Shown in pieces: positions 27,113 through 33,592 of a stretch of DNA of 64,000 bases (within the stretch, counting starts at the first letter, position 1; every line of letters starts with the position of its first letter). A program made the position numbers and the translations under genes. The DNA is taken from positions 1 through 64,000 of the forward strand of contig NZ_BOPF01000007.1 in NCBI RefSeq assembly GCF_016863615.1, in the 5' to 3' direction. Below the pieces are notes generated by a model. That model saw only the letters and a list, made by a program, of their open reading frames with translations, did no database searches and was not told the DNA's origin. The DNA is from Virgisporangium aliadipatigenens. GTDB taxonomy: Bacteria; Actinomycetota; Actinomycetes; Mycobacteriales; Micromonosporaceae.

Positions 27113-27550
27113 TCCGGCCCGCCGTCGACGCTCACGGCGGCGATGCCGTGGTGCGCGGCGACGGTGAAGTACACCTTCGCGCGGGTGCCGGTGAACGTGA
27201 GGCTGTAGGTCGCGCCCGCCGCGTCGGAGTAGTGGTCGTCGTCGCGGTACTTGCCGGCGCCGTCGGCGGTGAGCCACGTTCCCGCGTAGGTGAACGCCGT
27301 GTCGTTGACCGCCTCCGGAGACGACGTCGGCGTGGGCGTGGCCGAACGGCTCGGCGAAGGCGAAGGCGACGGCGCGATCGACGGCGACGGTGACGGCGGG
27401 ACCGACGGGGTGATGCCGTCGGTGGGCTCGTGTACATGGGCTTGTCGATGCTGTTCATCGCGCGGATCGTCGGGCCGAAGTGGCCGGAGACGATCTGCCC
27501 GTTGCTGGTGTGGTAGTCGTACTCGTGCAGGGAGCCGACGTCGATGTCCG

Positions 27551-27563
27551 GTCCACTGTGGAC
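27551..27563. repeat. Iterated 13-bp palindrome GTCCACWGTGGAC
   Basis: Perfect copy in the catalytic part of the GH5 pseudogene. Here it reads Val-His-Ser-Gly on the minus strand, a different frame from the other copies, which argues that DNA and not protein is conserved. Confidence 0.6.
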
Positions 27564-27946
27564 ATACGCGTAGTCCTGGGTGCCGGGGATGTACTCGCCG
27601 AGCGTGCCGGTGGAGACCAGGGTGTCGGGCGCCAGGGACTTCAGCAGCGCCGCGGTCTCGTCGAAGAACGTCTTCATCACGGTGTCGTTCGCCGCGCCGC
27701 GCGGCTCGTTCATGATCTCCCACATGGCGATCGCCGGCGAGGAGCGGTACGGCGTCACCACCTCACGCACCCAGTTGAGGTATTCGCCGCGGAACCGCCG
27801 ACGAACCGGTACGGCTGCCCGTCGAGCATCAGTCGGCTACCGCTGCGCGTGAGGAACCCGTGCGTCGTGCCGGTCGCCGCGGCCCGCACGGGTGCGGTGG
27901 GCTCGGCGGGATCCGCATCATCGATGTCGAGGTGCACCTTAGTGCG

Positions 27947-28591
27947 TCAGGACGGTTCGTGATCGCCGCGGTTCGCCGAGCGGGTTCCGAGCTGTGCGCG
28001 CAGCCCTGCGATGAGGGTCTCCAGGGCGAACGCCCAGACGTCCTCCGGCGTGGCGGTGGCGGCGATCGAGCGCACCAGGGGGAACGCGTCGACGGGCAGT
28101 TCGTCCAGGCGGGTCTCCAGCACCTCGCCCCGGGCGGCCTTGCTGCGTTCGAGGCCGACCTCGACGGCGAGCAGCGCGACCGTCTTCACCGCCGAGTAGG
28201 CGTCGACTGCGGAGAAGCCGGCCTGCACGAAGGCGGCGAGCGCGATCTCGAACGACGCCGTCGCCCGGCTGCCCTGCGCGGGCCGCTGTTGCAGGGCGTG
28301 GAAGGCGCCGGGATGGGTGGTGGCGATCGTGCCCATCGCGGCGAAGAAGTGGCGGGTCCACTCCTCCCACGGCACCGGGGTGACGGGCAGCTTCGCCTCG
28401 GTGAGCAGGACCTCGACGATGCCGTCGGTGATCGCGTCCCGGGTGGGCACGTGGTTGTACAGGGAGGTCACGTGCACGCCCAGCTCCGTGCTGATGCGGC
28501 GCAGGGTGACGGCTTCGGGGCCCTCGTGGTCGGCGATGCGGATCGCGGTCCGCAGGATCTGATCACGCGTCAACGGGGCCATGCCGGCCAT
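27947..28591 (-). CDS. TetR-family transcriptional regulator
   Basis: 214 residues. The N-terminal TetR HTH is clear (VTLRRISTELGVHVTSLYNH, about residues 29-48). A helical ligand-binding domain follows, of the TetR_C type with a TrpAlaPheAla helix near the end. It is divergent from a serine hydrolase, and the gap carries two matching inverted repeats. It therefore probably represses itself and the hydrolase. ATG 28591 is used; ATG 28582, three codons in, is also possible. Confidence 0.88.
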   Translation of the reverse strand: MAGMAPLTRDQILRTAIRIADHEGPEAVTLRRISTELGVHVTSLYNHVPTRDAITDGIVEVLLTEAKLPVTPVPWEEWTRHFFAAMGTIATTHPGAFHALQQRPAQGSRATASFEIALAAFVQAGFSAVDAYSAVKTVALLAVEVGLERSKAARGEVLETRLDELPVDAFPLVRSIAATATPEDVWAFALETLIAGLRAQLGTRSANRGDHEPS

Positions 28592-28613
28592 TATCTACGG
28601 CCCTTGCCTCGGG

Positions 28614-28648
28614 CCTACAGTGTAGGTAAGAATCACCAACACTGTAGG
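28614..28648. promoter_or_regulatory. Twin TetR operators
   Basis: CCTACA-G-TGTAGG (28614-28626, perfect dyad) and CCAACA-C-TGTAGG (28636-28648, one mismatch) are centred 22 bp apart, about two helical turns on the same DNA face. They lie between the divergent tetR and serine hydrolase starts. Two-dimer binding of the kind seen with QacR-like TetR proteins is a reasonable inference. Confidence 0.65.
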
Positions 28649-28669
28649 TTTGAACGACCGGAGGCGGAC

Positions 28670-30058
28670 ATGGGGTTCCAGCGGAGCGACCTCGAGAAGA
28701 AGCTGACCGAACTGATCGACCGGCACGGTGTGCCCGGTGCGCAACTCGCGGTCCTCGACGGCGACACCGTCACCGAGGTCGCCGCCGGCGTGCTGAGCCT
28801 GCGCACCGGCACCCGGGTCACCACCGACGCGCTGTTCCTGCCCGGGTCGATCGGCAAGCTGTACACGGCCACCCTGGTGCTGATGCTGGTCGACGAGGGT
28901 CTGGTCGAGCTGGACGCGCCGGTCCGCCGCTACCTGACCGACTTCGAGGTCGCCGACACCCGGGCGCGGGACAGCGTGACCGTGCGCGACCTGCTCCGCC
29001 ACAGCAGCGGCTTCGACGGGGACGTCTTCCTCGACACCGGCCGCGGCGACGACGCGCTCAGCCGCTACGTGGAGCGGATCGCCGACCTGCCGCAGATCTG
29101 CCCGCCCGGCCGGATCTGGAGCTACAGCAACAGCGGTTACGCCCTCCTCGGCCGGCTGATCGAGGTGGTCGTCGGGAGTACCTACGAGGAGGCGCTGCGG
29201 ACCCGGCTGTTCGAGCCGCTCGGGCTGCGGCACACCGTGTCGTTCCCCGAGGACGTGATCCCGCACCCGCACGCCGTCGGGCACGTCGCGGACCCGGAGC
29301 ACCCGGAAACGCTCGTGGTCAGCCCGAGCTGGGGGCTGTGGCGGTCGTGCGGCCCGATGGGGGCGTCGGTCGTCGCGAGCGCCGGCGACGTCCTCAACTT
29401 CGTCGTCCCGCACGTCAACGGCGGTCTCGCGGCCGACGGCACCCGCCTGCTGTCCGAGGCGGCGGTCGCGGCGATGCAGGACCGGCAGATCGACCTCGTC
29501 GACGACAGCATCCTGGGTGACGGCTGGGGCCTCGGCTGGATCCTGGACCACTGGGGCGAGCTGGCGGTCATCGGCCACGACGGCAACTCCATCGGGCAGA
29601 ACGCGTTCATGCGGGTCGCGCCCGGGCACCGGTTCGGCTTCTGCCTGCAGACCAATGTCGAGAGCGCCCTGGCGGTGTACCGCGAACTGGCCGACTGGCT
29701 GTTCGGCGAGCGGTTCGGGGTCGGCCCGCGGCCCGATCCCGAGGAGCTGGACTCCCCGGTCGCCGACCCGTCCCGCTACGTCGGCACCTACGCGCGTGCG
29801 GGCGTGCGCATGGAGGTGACGGCGAACGGCCCGGGCGGCCTGGCCGCCACGATGACCGTGTCGCGGGAGGGTCCCGACGTGGAGAACATGCCACCGATGG
29901 TCGACCTGCCGTTGCGGCCGACCGCGCGCGAGGACGGGTTCCTGCTCAAGCTGCCGATCTCGGACAGCGATCTCCTCGCGGTGTTCTTCAACCCCGACGA
30001 GCCGGACGGCCGGCCCACCTATCTGCACTTCGGCGGACGGGCCCACCGGCGCGCCTGA
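28670..30058 (+). CDS. Serine hydrolase of the beta-lactamase/class C (PBP4*/EstB) family
   Basis: 462 residues without an obvious signal peptide. Catalytic motifs: Ser60-Ile-Gly-Lys63 (PGSIGKLYTA), the Tyr motif SYSNSGY, and a late HDG in place of KTG (GHDGNS), typical of the esterase/peptidase members rather than true beta-lactamases. About 100 C-terminal residues form the usual lipocalin-like extra domain. It probably cleaves an ester or D-amino peptide. GGAGG lies 6-10 bases before the ATG. The divergent TetR regulator and twin operators indicate inducible expression. The stop codon lies within the GAAAGTTTC region of the next gene. Confidence 0.88.
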   Translation: MGFQRSDLEKKLTELIDRHGVPGAQLAVLDGDTVTEVAAGVLSLRTGTRVTTDALFLPGSIGKLYTATLVLMLVDEGLVELDAPVRRYLTDFEVADTRARDSVTVRDLLRHSSGFDGDVFLDTGRGDDALSRYVERIADLPQICPPGRIWSYSNSGYALLGRLIEVVVGSTYEEALRTRLFEPLGLRHTVSFPEDVIPHPHAVGHVADPEHPETLVVSPSWGLWRSCGPMGASVVASAGDVLNFVVPHVNGGLAADGTRLLSEAAVAAMQDRQIDLVDDSILGDGWGLGWILDHWGELAVIGHDGNSIGQNAFMRVAPGHRFGFCLQTNVESALAVYRELADWLFGERFGVGPRPDPEELDSPVADPSRYVGTYARAGVRMEVTANGPGGLAATMTVSREGPDVENMPPMVDLPLRPTAREDGFLLKLPISDSDLLAVFFNPDEPDGRPTYLHFGGRAHRRA

Positions 30059-30065
30059 AAGTTTC
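30057..30065 (+). promoter_or_regulatory. GAAAGTTTC element upstream of the GH5 gene
   Basis: The site reads CCTGAAAGTTTCACC, overlapping the stop codon of the serine hydrolase and lying just upstream of the -35 box at 30084. TGAAA-G-TTTCA is a perfect 11-bp dyad. Confidence 0.5.
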
Positions 30066-30083
30066 ACCAGACATCGACATCCG

Positions 30084-30113
30084 TTGACGTCCGGGGCGCC
30101 GGCTGGTTAGGTC
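30084..30113 (+). promoter_or_regulatory. Promoter of the GH5-ricin gene
   Basis: TTGACG (30084-30089), an 18-base spacer and TAGGTC (30108-30113) fit actinomycete housekeeping promoters. The start site would fall at about 30120, inside the palindrome described next. Predicted from sequence only. Confidence 0.5.
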
Positions 30114-30119
30114 GCCATG

Positions 30120-30139
30120 CCAGGAAAACGTTTGCCTGG
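30120..30139. promoter_or_regulatory. LacI-type operator overlapping the GH5 start site
   Basis: CCAGGAAAACGTTTGCCTGG is a 20-bp palindrome with one mismatched pair and the central CG typical of LacI-family operators. Placed on the predicted transcription start, it would repress the gene until a sugar inducer appears. Its half-sites match the element at 33073 in the NRPS promoter region (shared pattern GGAAANCGNTTGCC). Confidence 0.55.
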
Positions 30140-30160
30140 GCGGATCGGAGGCGGAGTCCC

Positions 30161-31639
30161 GTGATCGGATACCTCACGGCCCGGAGCGGGGTGTGGCGGC
30201 CGGCGCTGATCGCCCTGGCCACCGCGCTGGCGGCGGCGGGCGGCGTCGTGGTCCTCTCCGCGCCGGCCGCCGCCGCGACGCGCCCGTTCCGCGGCATGAA
30301 CTGGGCGGTGCTGGGTGACAACTTCAGCACCGGCCCGCTCGTGGTGCAGGGGCTCAGCACGTCCGACAGCAATGCCACCGTGCGGGCCAAGGCGAACGCC
30401 CTGTACGACGACATGGCCGCCACCATGGGCGTCAACACCGTCCGGCTGCCGATCAACACGCACACCGTCGGCACCACCTGGTGGAACGCCTACCGGGGCG
30501 CGATCGACGCGGCCACCGCGCGCGGGTTCAAGGTGATCCTGGCCTACTGGGAGGACGGCGCCGCCTCCGGCGGACGGATCACCGACCTCGCCGCCTGGAA
30601 CGCGATGTGGTCCACGGTGACGAACACGTACGGCGCGAACGCCAACGTCTACTTCGAGCCGATGAACGAGCCGCACGGCTACAGTTCGGCGCAGTGGCGC
30701 GACGTGGCGGCCAACTGGCTCGCCTACCACTACTCCGCGGTGCCGGCCCGCGTGCTCATCGGCGGCACCGGCTACAGCCAGGATCTGCGGGACGTGTGCA
30801 ACGACAGCCGGTTCAGCGGCACGCTGCTCTCGTTCCACCACTACGCGTTCTTCTACGAGCCGATGACGTACGACGCGTTCCGCACCCACATCCAGACCCG
30901 GCTCGGCAACTGCGCCTCCCGCGCGGTGGCGACCGAGTTCGGCGCGACGATGGACAACGGGCTCAACTACGCCGACCCGAACAGCACCGACAACTTCGTG
31001 CGCCACATCCGCGCCATGGCCCAGGTCATGCGGGACAACCAGATGGGCGGCACCTACTGGCCCGGCGTCGGCGGCAAGGTGGGCGGCAACGGCTACGACG
31101 CGTACTCGATGTTCGCGCTCAGCGGCAGCGGCACCGACCTGAACCTGAGCATCCGCAACGCTTCCGGCGCCGACCGGATCCGGTATGCCTGGGGCGACAA
31201 CGTCGGCAGCGATCCGGTGACGCCGTTCTACCGGATCGACGTGCGGCACAGCGGCAAGGCGATGGACGTCCAGCAGCCGAACACCGCCAACGGCGCACGC
31301 GTCGGCCAGTACACCTACGGCGGCAGCGCCTGGCAGCAGTGGCAGTTCCAGGACGCCGGCTCCGGCTACTGGCGCATCGTTAGCCGGCACAGCGGCAAGT
31401 GCCTCGACGTGGTGAGCGCCTCCACCGCCGACGGCGCCGAACTCGTGCAGTACACCTGCGGCTCCGGCACCAACCAGCAGTTCCAGATGGTGGCCGGCGG
31501 GAGCTGGTTCCAGCTCAGGGCGCGGCACAGCGGCAAGTGCGTGGACGTGCCGGCCGCCTCGACGGCCGACGGCGTGGTGCTGAAGCAGTACCCGTGCAAC
31601 AGCGGCACCAACCAGCAGTGGTCCCGCACGGCGGCCTGA
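30161..31639 (+). CDS. Secreted GH5-type glycoside hydrolase with C-terminal ricin-type lectin domain
   Basis: 492 residues. A signal peptide (about 1-39, ending APAAAA) precedes a clan A (beta/alpha)8 barrel with acid/base Glu170 (YFEPMNEPHG) and nucleophile Glu259 (VATEFGATM). A ricin-B beta-trefoil follows (about 350-492) made of repeated RHSGKxxDV and QQWxF/W units. It is an extracellular endo-glucanase, mannanase or related enzyme bound to polysaccharide through the lectin. The GTG at 30161 is preceded by GGAGGCGGAG. The upstream region carries GAAAGTTTC, a promoter and a LacI-type operator. The next gene runs tail-to-tail and begins the NRPS cluster. Confidence 0.9.
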   Translation: MIGYLTARSGVWRPALIALATALAAAGGVVVLSAPAAAATRPFRGMNWAVLGDNFSTGPLVVQGLSTSDSNATVRAKANALYDDMAATMGVNTVRLPINTHTVGTTWWNAYRGAIDAATARGFKVILAYWEDGAASGGRITDLAAWNAMWSTVTNTYGANANVYFEPMNEPHGYSSAQWRDVAANWLAYHYSAVPARVLIGGTGYSQDLRDVCNDSRFSGTLLSFHHYAFFYEPMTYDAFRTHIQTRLGNCASRAVATEFGATMDNGLNYADPNSTDNFVRHIRAMAQVMRDNQMGGTYWPGVGGKVGGNGYDAYSMFALSGSGTDLNLSIRNASGADRIRYAWGDNVGSDPVTPFYRIDVRHSGKAMDVQQPNTANGARVGQYTYGGSAWQQWQFQDAGSGYWRIVSRHSGKCLDVVSASTADGAELVQYTCGSGTNQQFQMVAGGSWFQLRARHSGKCVDVPAASTADGVVLKQYPCNSGTNQQWSRTAA

Positions 31640-32962
31640 TCAGCGCGGCCGGGTCGTCGCGGCGCACAGCACCGACTCCGCCAGTTCCCGCAGAAAAGCC
31701 CGCATCGACGGCGGCGGCAGGTACCGGGTGTCCGCGGTGAGCAGAACGCCGAGTCCGTCCGGGGTGTCGTGCAGCTCGACGCAGAACCGGCAGTGCATCA
31801 CGGCGGGATGCTCCTGGGCCCGGATCCGCGGCGCCGGCGGGCCGGCGGGCAGCGGGGCGTCGTCGGCGGAGAGCCGGACGTCGTTGAAGCAGCAGTGCGG
31901 GTCGACGACGGCGCCGCGCAGGCGGGACAGCTCGGCGGTGGCCGCGTCGCGCTCGCGCGGGTCGTAGTAGGCGCAGCGGTAGGCGCGCAGCGCGGCGTGC
32001 CGGGTGCGCGGCACCAGCTCCTCGAGATCGGCCTCCCCGGCCGTGTCCAGGACGAGCAGTCCCTGCATCACCAGCGTGCCGACGACGTCGGCGTACCCGG
32101 GCCGGAACCGGTTGTGGACCAGCGTGTGCATGGCGACCCGGCGATGCCCGGTCCACCGGCCGACGAGCGCCGCCGTGGCGGCCATCAGCACGGTGGCGGT
32201 GCCGGTCCGGTGCCGGCGGGCCAGGCTCAGCGCGGCCTCGGCGAGCGGGCGGCAGGTCAACAGGTGGCGCTGGTAGGGCGGATCGGCCGGCGCGCCGACG
32301 GCGGCGAACATCGTGACCGGGGCGGCGCGCAGCTGATCGGTCCAGTACCGGACGGCGCGGGCGCTGGTGGCCGTTCCGGCCGCCTCGGCGGGTGCGAGGT
32401 CGACCGGTTGCAGCCCGGTGAAGCGGGGCAGCCGGCCGCGCAGCAGGGCGAGGCGCAGGTCGCGCAGCAGCGTGTCGGCGGCGTAGCCGTCGACGGACAG
32501 GTGGCTCGCGACGAGTGCGATCCGGCGCACCCGGCCGTCGACGGTCACGAAGCCGACCCGCAGCGGGAGTTCCGCCGCGTGATCGAACGACCGGCGCCAC
32601 AGCCGGTCGCGCAGCTCGACGCCGGCGCGCTCCAGGGTCCCCGGGACGGCGTCGACGATCTCGATGTCGAGCCGTCCGCTCGGTTGCACGATCTGGCGCA
32701 ATCGGCCGTCGGGCGTCTCGTAGCGGGTCCGCAGCGCCTCGTACCGTTCGATGACCGTGCCGACGGCGGAGGCGGCCGAGGCCGGGGTCGCACCGGCCCG
32801 TTCCGACAGCGATATCAGGCGGCGCATGTTCAGGAAATGGTCGTTCGGTGCGAGCTGCCCGAGCGCCTTCCAAATGGAGCGCTGTCCCCAGGTCGGTGCG
32901 GTTTCCATTGCCCGGCCCCCGATGAATTCCGCGACCGCGTGCGCGGACTCCTGCGCAATCAT
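31640..32962 (-). CDS. Free-standing condensation-domain-like protein (paralogue 1)
   Basis: 440 residues, the size of one NRPS condensation domain. The N-terminal TWGQRSIWKALG and the active-site region SHLSVDG (153-159) show the fold. The canonical HHxxxDG keeps its second (catalytic) His154 and Asp158, but the first His is Ser153. The C-terminal part has AYRCAYYD and CCFNDVR motifs shared with the protein at 50882, its paralogue. No carrier or A domain is attached. It could make an amide or ester with a tethered intermediate, or recruit a partner. It is divergent from the biosynthetic operon and tail-to-tail with the GH5 gene. ATG 32962 starts the conserved region; the open frame continues upstream without support. 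Confidence 0.8.
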   Translation of the reverse strand: MIAQESAHAVAEFIGGRAMETAPTWGQRSIWKALGQLAPNDHFLNMRRLISLSERAGATPASAASAVGTVIERYEALRTRYETPDGRLRQIVQPSGRLDIEIVDAVPGTLERAGVELRDRLWRRSFDHAAELPLRVGFVTVDGRVRRIALVASHLSVDGYAADTLLRDLRLALLRGRLPRFTGLQPVDLAPAEAAGTATSARAVRYWTDQLRAAPVTMFAAVGAPADPPYQRHLLTCRPLAEAALSLARRHRTGTATVLMAATAALVGRWTGHRRVAMHTLVHNRFRPGYADVVGTLVMQGLLVLDTAGEADLEELVPRTRHAALRAYRCAYYDPRERDAATAELSRLRGAVVDPHCCFNDVRLSADDAPLPAGPPAPRIRAQEHPAVMHCRFCVELHDTPDGLGVLLTADTRYLPPPSMRAFLRELAESVLCAATTRPR

Positions 32963-32989
32963 GTCGGCACCGTAGCGCCTCGGAGGCCG

Positions 32990-32998
32990 GAAAGTTTC
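32990..32998 (-). promoter_or_regulatory. GAAAGTTTC element, condensation-like gene side
   Basis: Reads CCGGAAAGTTTCGGCGG, 28 bases upstream of the start of the minus-strand condensation-like gene. Exact match to the sites at 4285, 30057 and 33477. Confidence 0.5.
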
Positions 32999-33033
32999 GG
33001 CGGCTGTCAATTGGACCGGTGTGTGCCGTCGCG

Positions 33034-33051
33034 CCGTGAAAGTTTTCACGG
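33034..33051. promoter_or_regulatory. 18-bp perfect palindrome CCGTGAAA-GT-TTTCACGG
   Basis: Arms of eight bases are exact reverse complements around GT. It contains GAAAGTTTTC, a one-base-longer variant of the GAAAGTTTC element, and is probably bound by the same or a related dimeric regulator. Confidence 0.5.
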
Positions 33052-33072
33052 GCGGCTCGAATTCACCTGGGC

Positions 33073-33086
33073 GGAAAGCGCTTGCC
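33073..33086. promoter_or_regulatory. LacI-like operator
   Basis: GGAAAGCGCTTGCC has the LacI-family central CG and an AAGCGCTT core. It matches the operator over the GH5 start site at 30120 in 12 of 14 positions (GGAAAACGTTTGCC there). This suggests a shared sugar-responsive repressor. Confidence 0.5.
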
Positions 33087-33141
33087 CCGGGGCCATTGGG
33101 GATAAATCGAACCGTTCGGGACGCACGGTGAAAGGCCATTC

Positions 33142-33186
33142 ATGACCGAACTGTCGCGGTCCAAGGAGCGGCGGTATCGCCGCTGA
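33142..33186 (+). CDS. Very short frame, 14 aa (possible leader)
   Basis: ATG after AAAGG, reading MTELSRSKERRYRR then TGA. It lies upstream of the promoter at 33321, so it would need another promoter. It may be chance. Listed because both short frames in this region encode basic peptides. Confidence 0.15.
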   Translation: MTELSRSKERRYRR

Positions 33187-33320
33187 TGGGCGCGTTGAGG
33201 CCGGTGACCAACCCCGACGACCCGGGCCGTACCGGTGGCGATCGGCATAAGGCGTCGAAGCCCGTCATATAGCCGACAATGTGGCGCCACGACAATGGAT
33301 CCCGAAAACGATTCACAGTC

Positions 33321-33350
33321 TTGACACCTATCGTTGTCGGTGGCCAGAAT
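33321..33350 (+). promoter_or_regulatory. Promoter of the biosynthetic operon
   Basis: TTGACA (33321-33326), an 18-base spacer and CAGAAT (33345-33350). The -35 is a perfect consensus match in an AT-rich island. It would give a leader of about 230 bases before the KMO-like gene, containing a GAAAGTTTC element at 33477. Confidence 0.5.
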
Positions 33351-33476
33351 TTGCATCCATCCGAAACGGTTCATCATCCGAATGGTGGGCCGCCCGGGCA
33401 TTTCCCGTTGCGGATCTTTCTCTTCCGCGTGCGGGCACACCAATTGCCGAACGGTGATTTCGCCTGCCCGTATTCC

Positions 33477-33485
33477 GAAAGTTTC
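33477..33485 (+). promoter_or_regulatory. GAAAGTTTC element in the operon leader
   Basis: Reads TTCCGAAAGTTTCCTG, downstream of the predicted start site and upstream of the coupled short frame. A bound repressor here would act as a roadblock. Confidence 0.45.
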
Positions 33486-33541
33486 CTGACGCTCCCCGAC
33501 GGCGCGGAGCGGCGCATTCTCACCATGCCGGAGGCTCACGC

Positions 33542-33592
33542 GTGTCCAGGTATCCAAGCCACTGCCCGAGACGGCGACGGGCGCACCGGTGA
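33542..33592 (+). CDS. Short upstream frame (16 aa) coupled to the KMO-like gene
   Basis: GTG with an ideal GGAGG seven bases before it, encoding MSRYPSHCPRRRRAHR. Its TGA overlaps the GTG of the KMO-like gene (GTGA). The hydroxylase gene itself has no recognisable ribosome site, so ribosomes terminating here would start it. This is most likely a translational coupler or leader peptide and not a functional product. Confidence 0.4.
   Translation: MSRYPSHCPRRRRAHR

Larger units (their letters stand above)
26944..27937 (-). pseudogene. Decayed GH5-type cellulase/mannanase gene
   Basis: Three fragments of one secreted glycosidase lie in different frames. Fragment 1 (27937 to about 27800) encodes the mature N terminus FLTRSGSRLMLDGQPYRFVG with no signal peptide. 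It jumps to another frame near 27795 at RGEYLNWVREVVTPYR, losing roughly a hundred residues of barrel. Fragment 2 keeps the acid/base Glu in WEIMNEPRG but breaks off after IDKPMYT (about 27435), before the expected nucleophile Glu. Fragment 3, in the original frame, has a Pro/Ser linker and a carbohydrate-binding-like beta domain ending VDVPR. Two deletions plus frameshifts and loss of the signal make it inactive. Two copies of the 13-bp palindrome persist inside it. Confidence 0.8.
32963..33588. other. 626-base regulatory region at the head of the NRPS cluster
   Basis: No conserved gene lies here. The stretch is AT-richer than its surroundings and holds two GAAAGTTTC elements (32990, 33477), an 18-bp palindrome (33034), a LacI-like operator (33073), a promoter (33321) and two very short frames (33142, 33542). 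Longer frames covering it on either strand (33063-33557 minus, 33279-34046 plus) show no domain and cross these sites, so they are rejected. Confidence 0.6.

Noticed and set aside
26944-27723. Reading the GH5 fragments as one or two intact genes
   Set aside because: The catalytic barrel is incomplete, motifs fall in alternating frames and the signal peptide is missing, so a pseudogene fits better.
28670-30058. True class C beta-lactamase and resistance gene
   Set aside because: No signal peptide and HDG instead of KTG. The sequence fits the esterase/peptidase branch.
33063-33557. 164-aa minus-strand frame in the NRPS promoter region
   Set aside because: No recognisable domain, atypical composition, and it covers the promoter, the GAAAGTTTC sites and the start of the biosynthetic operon.
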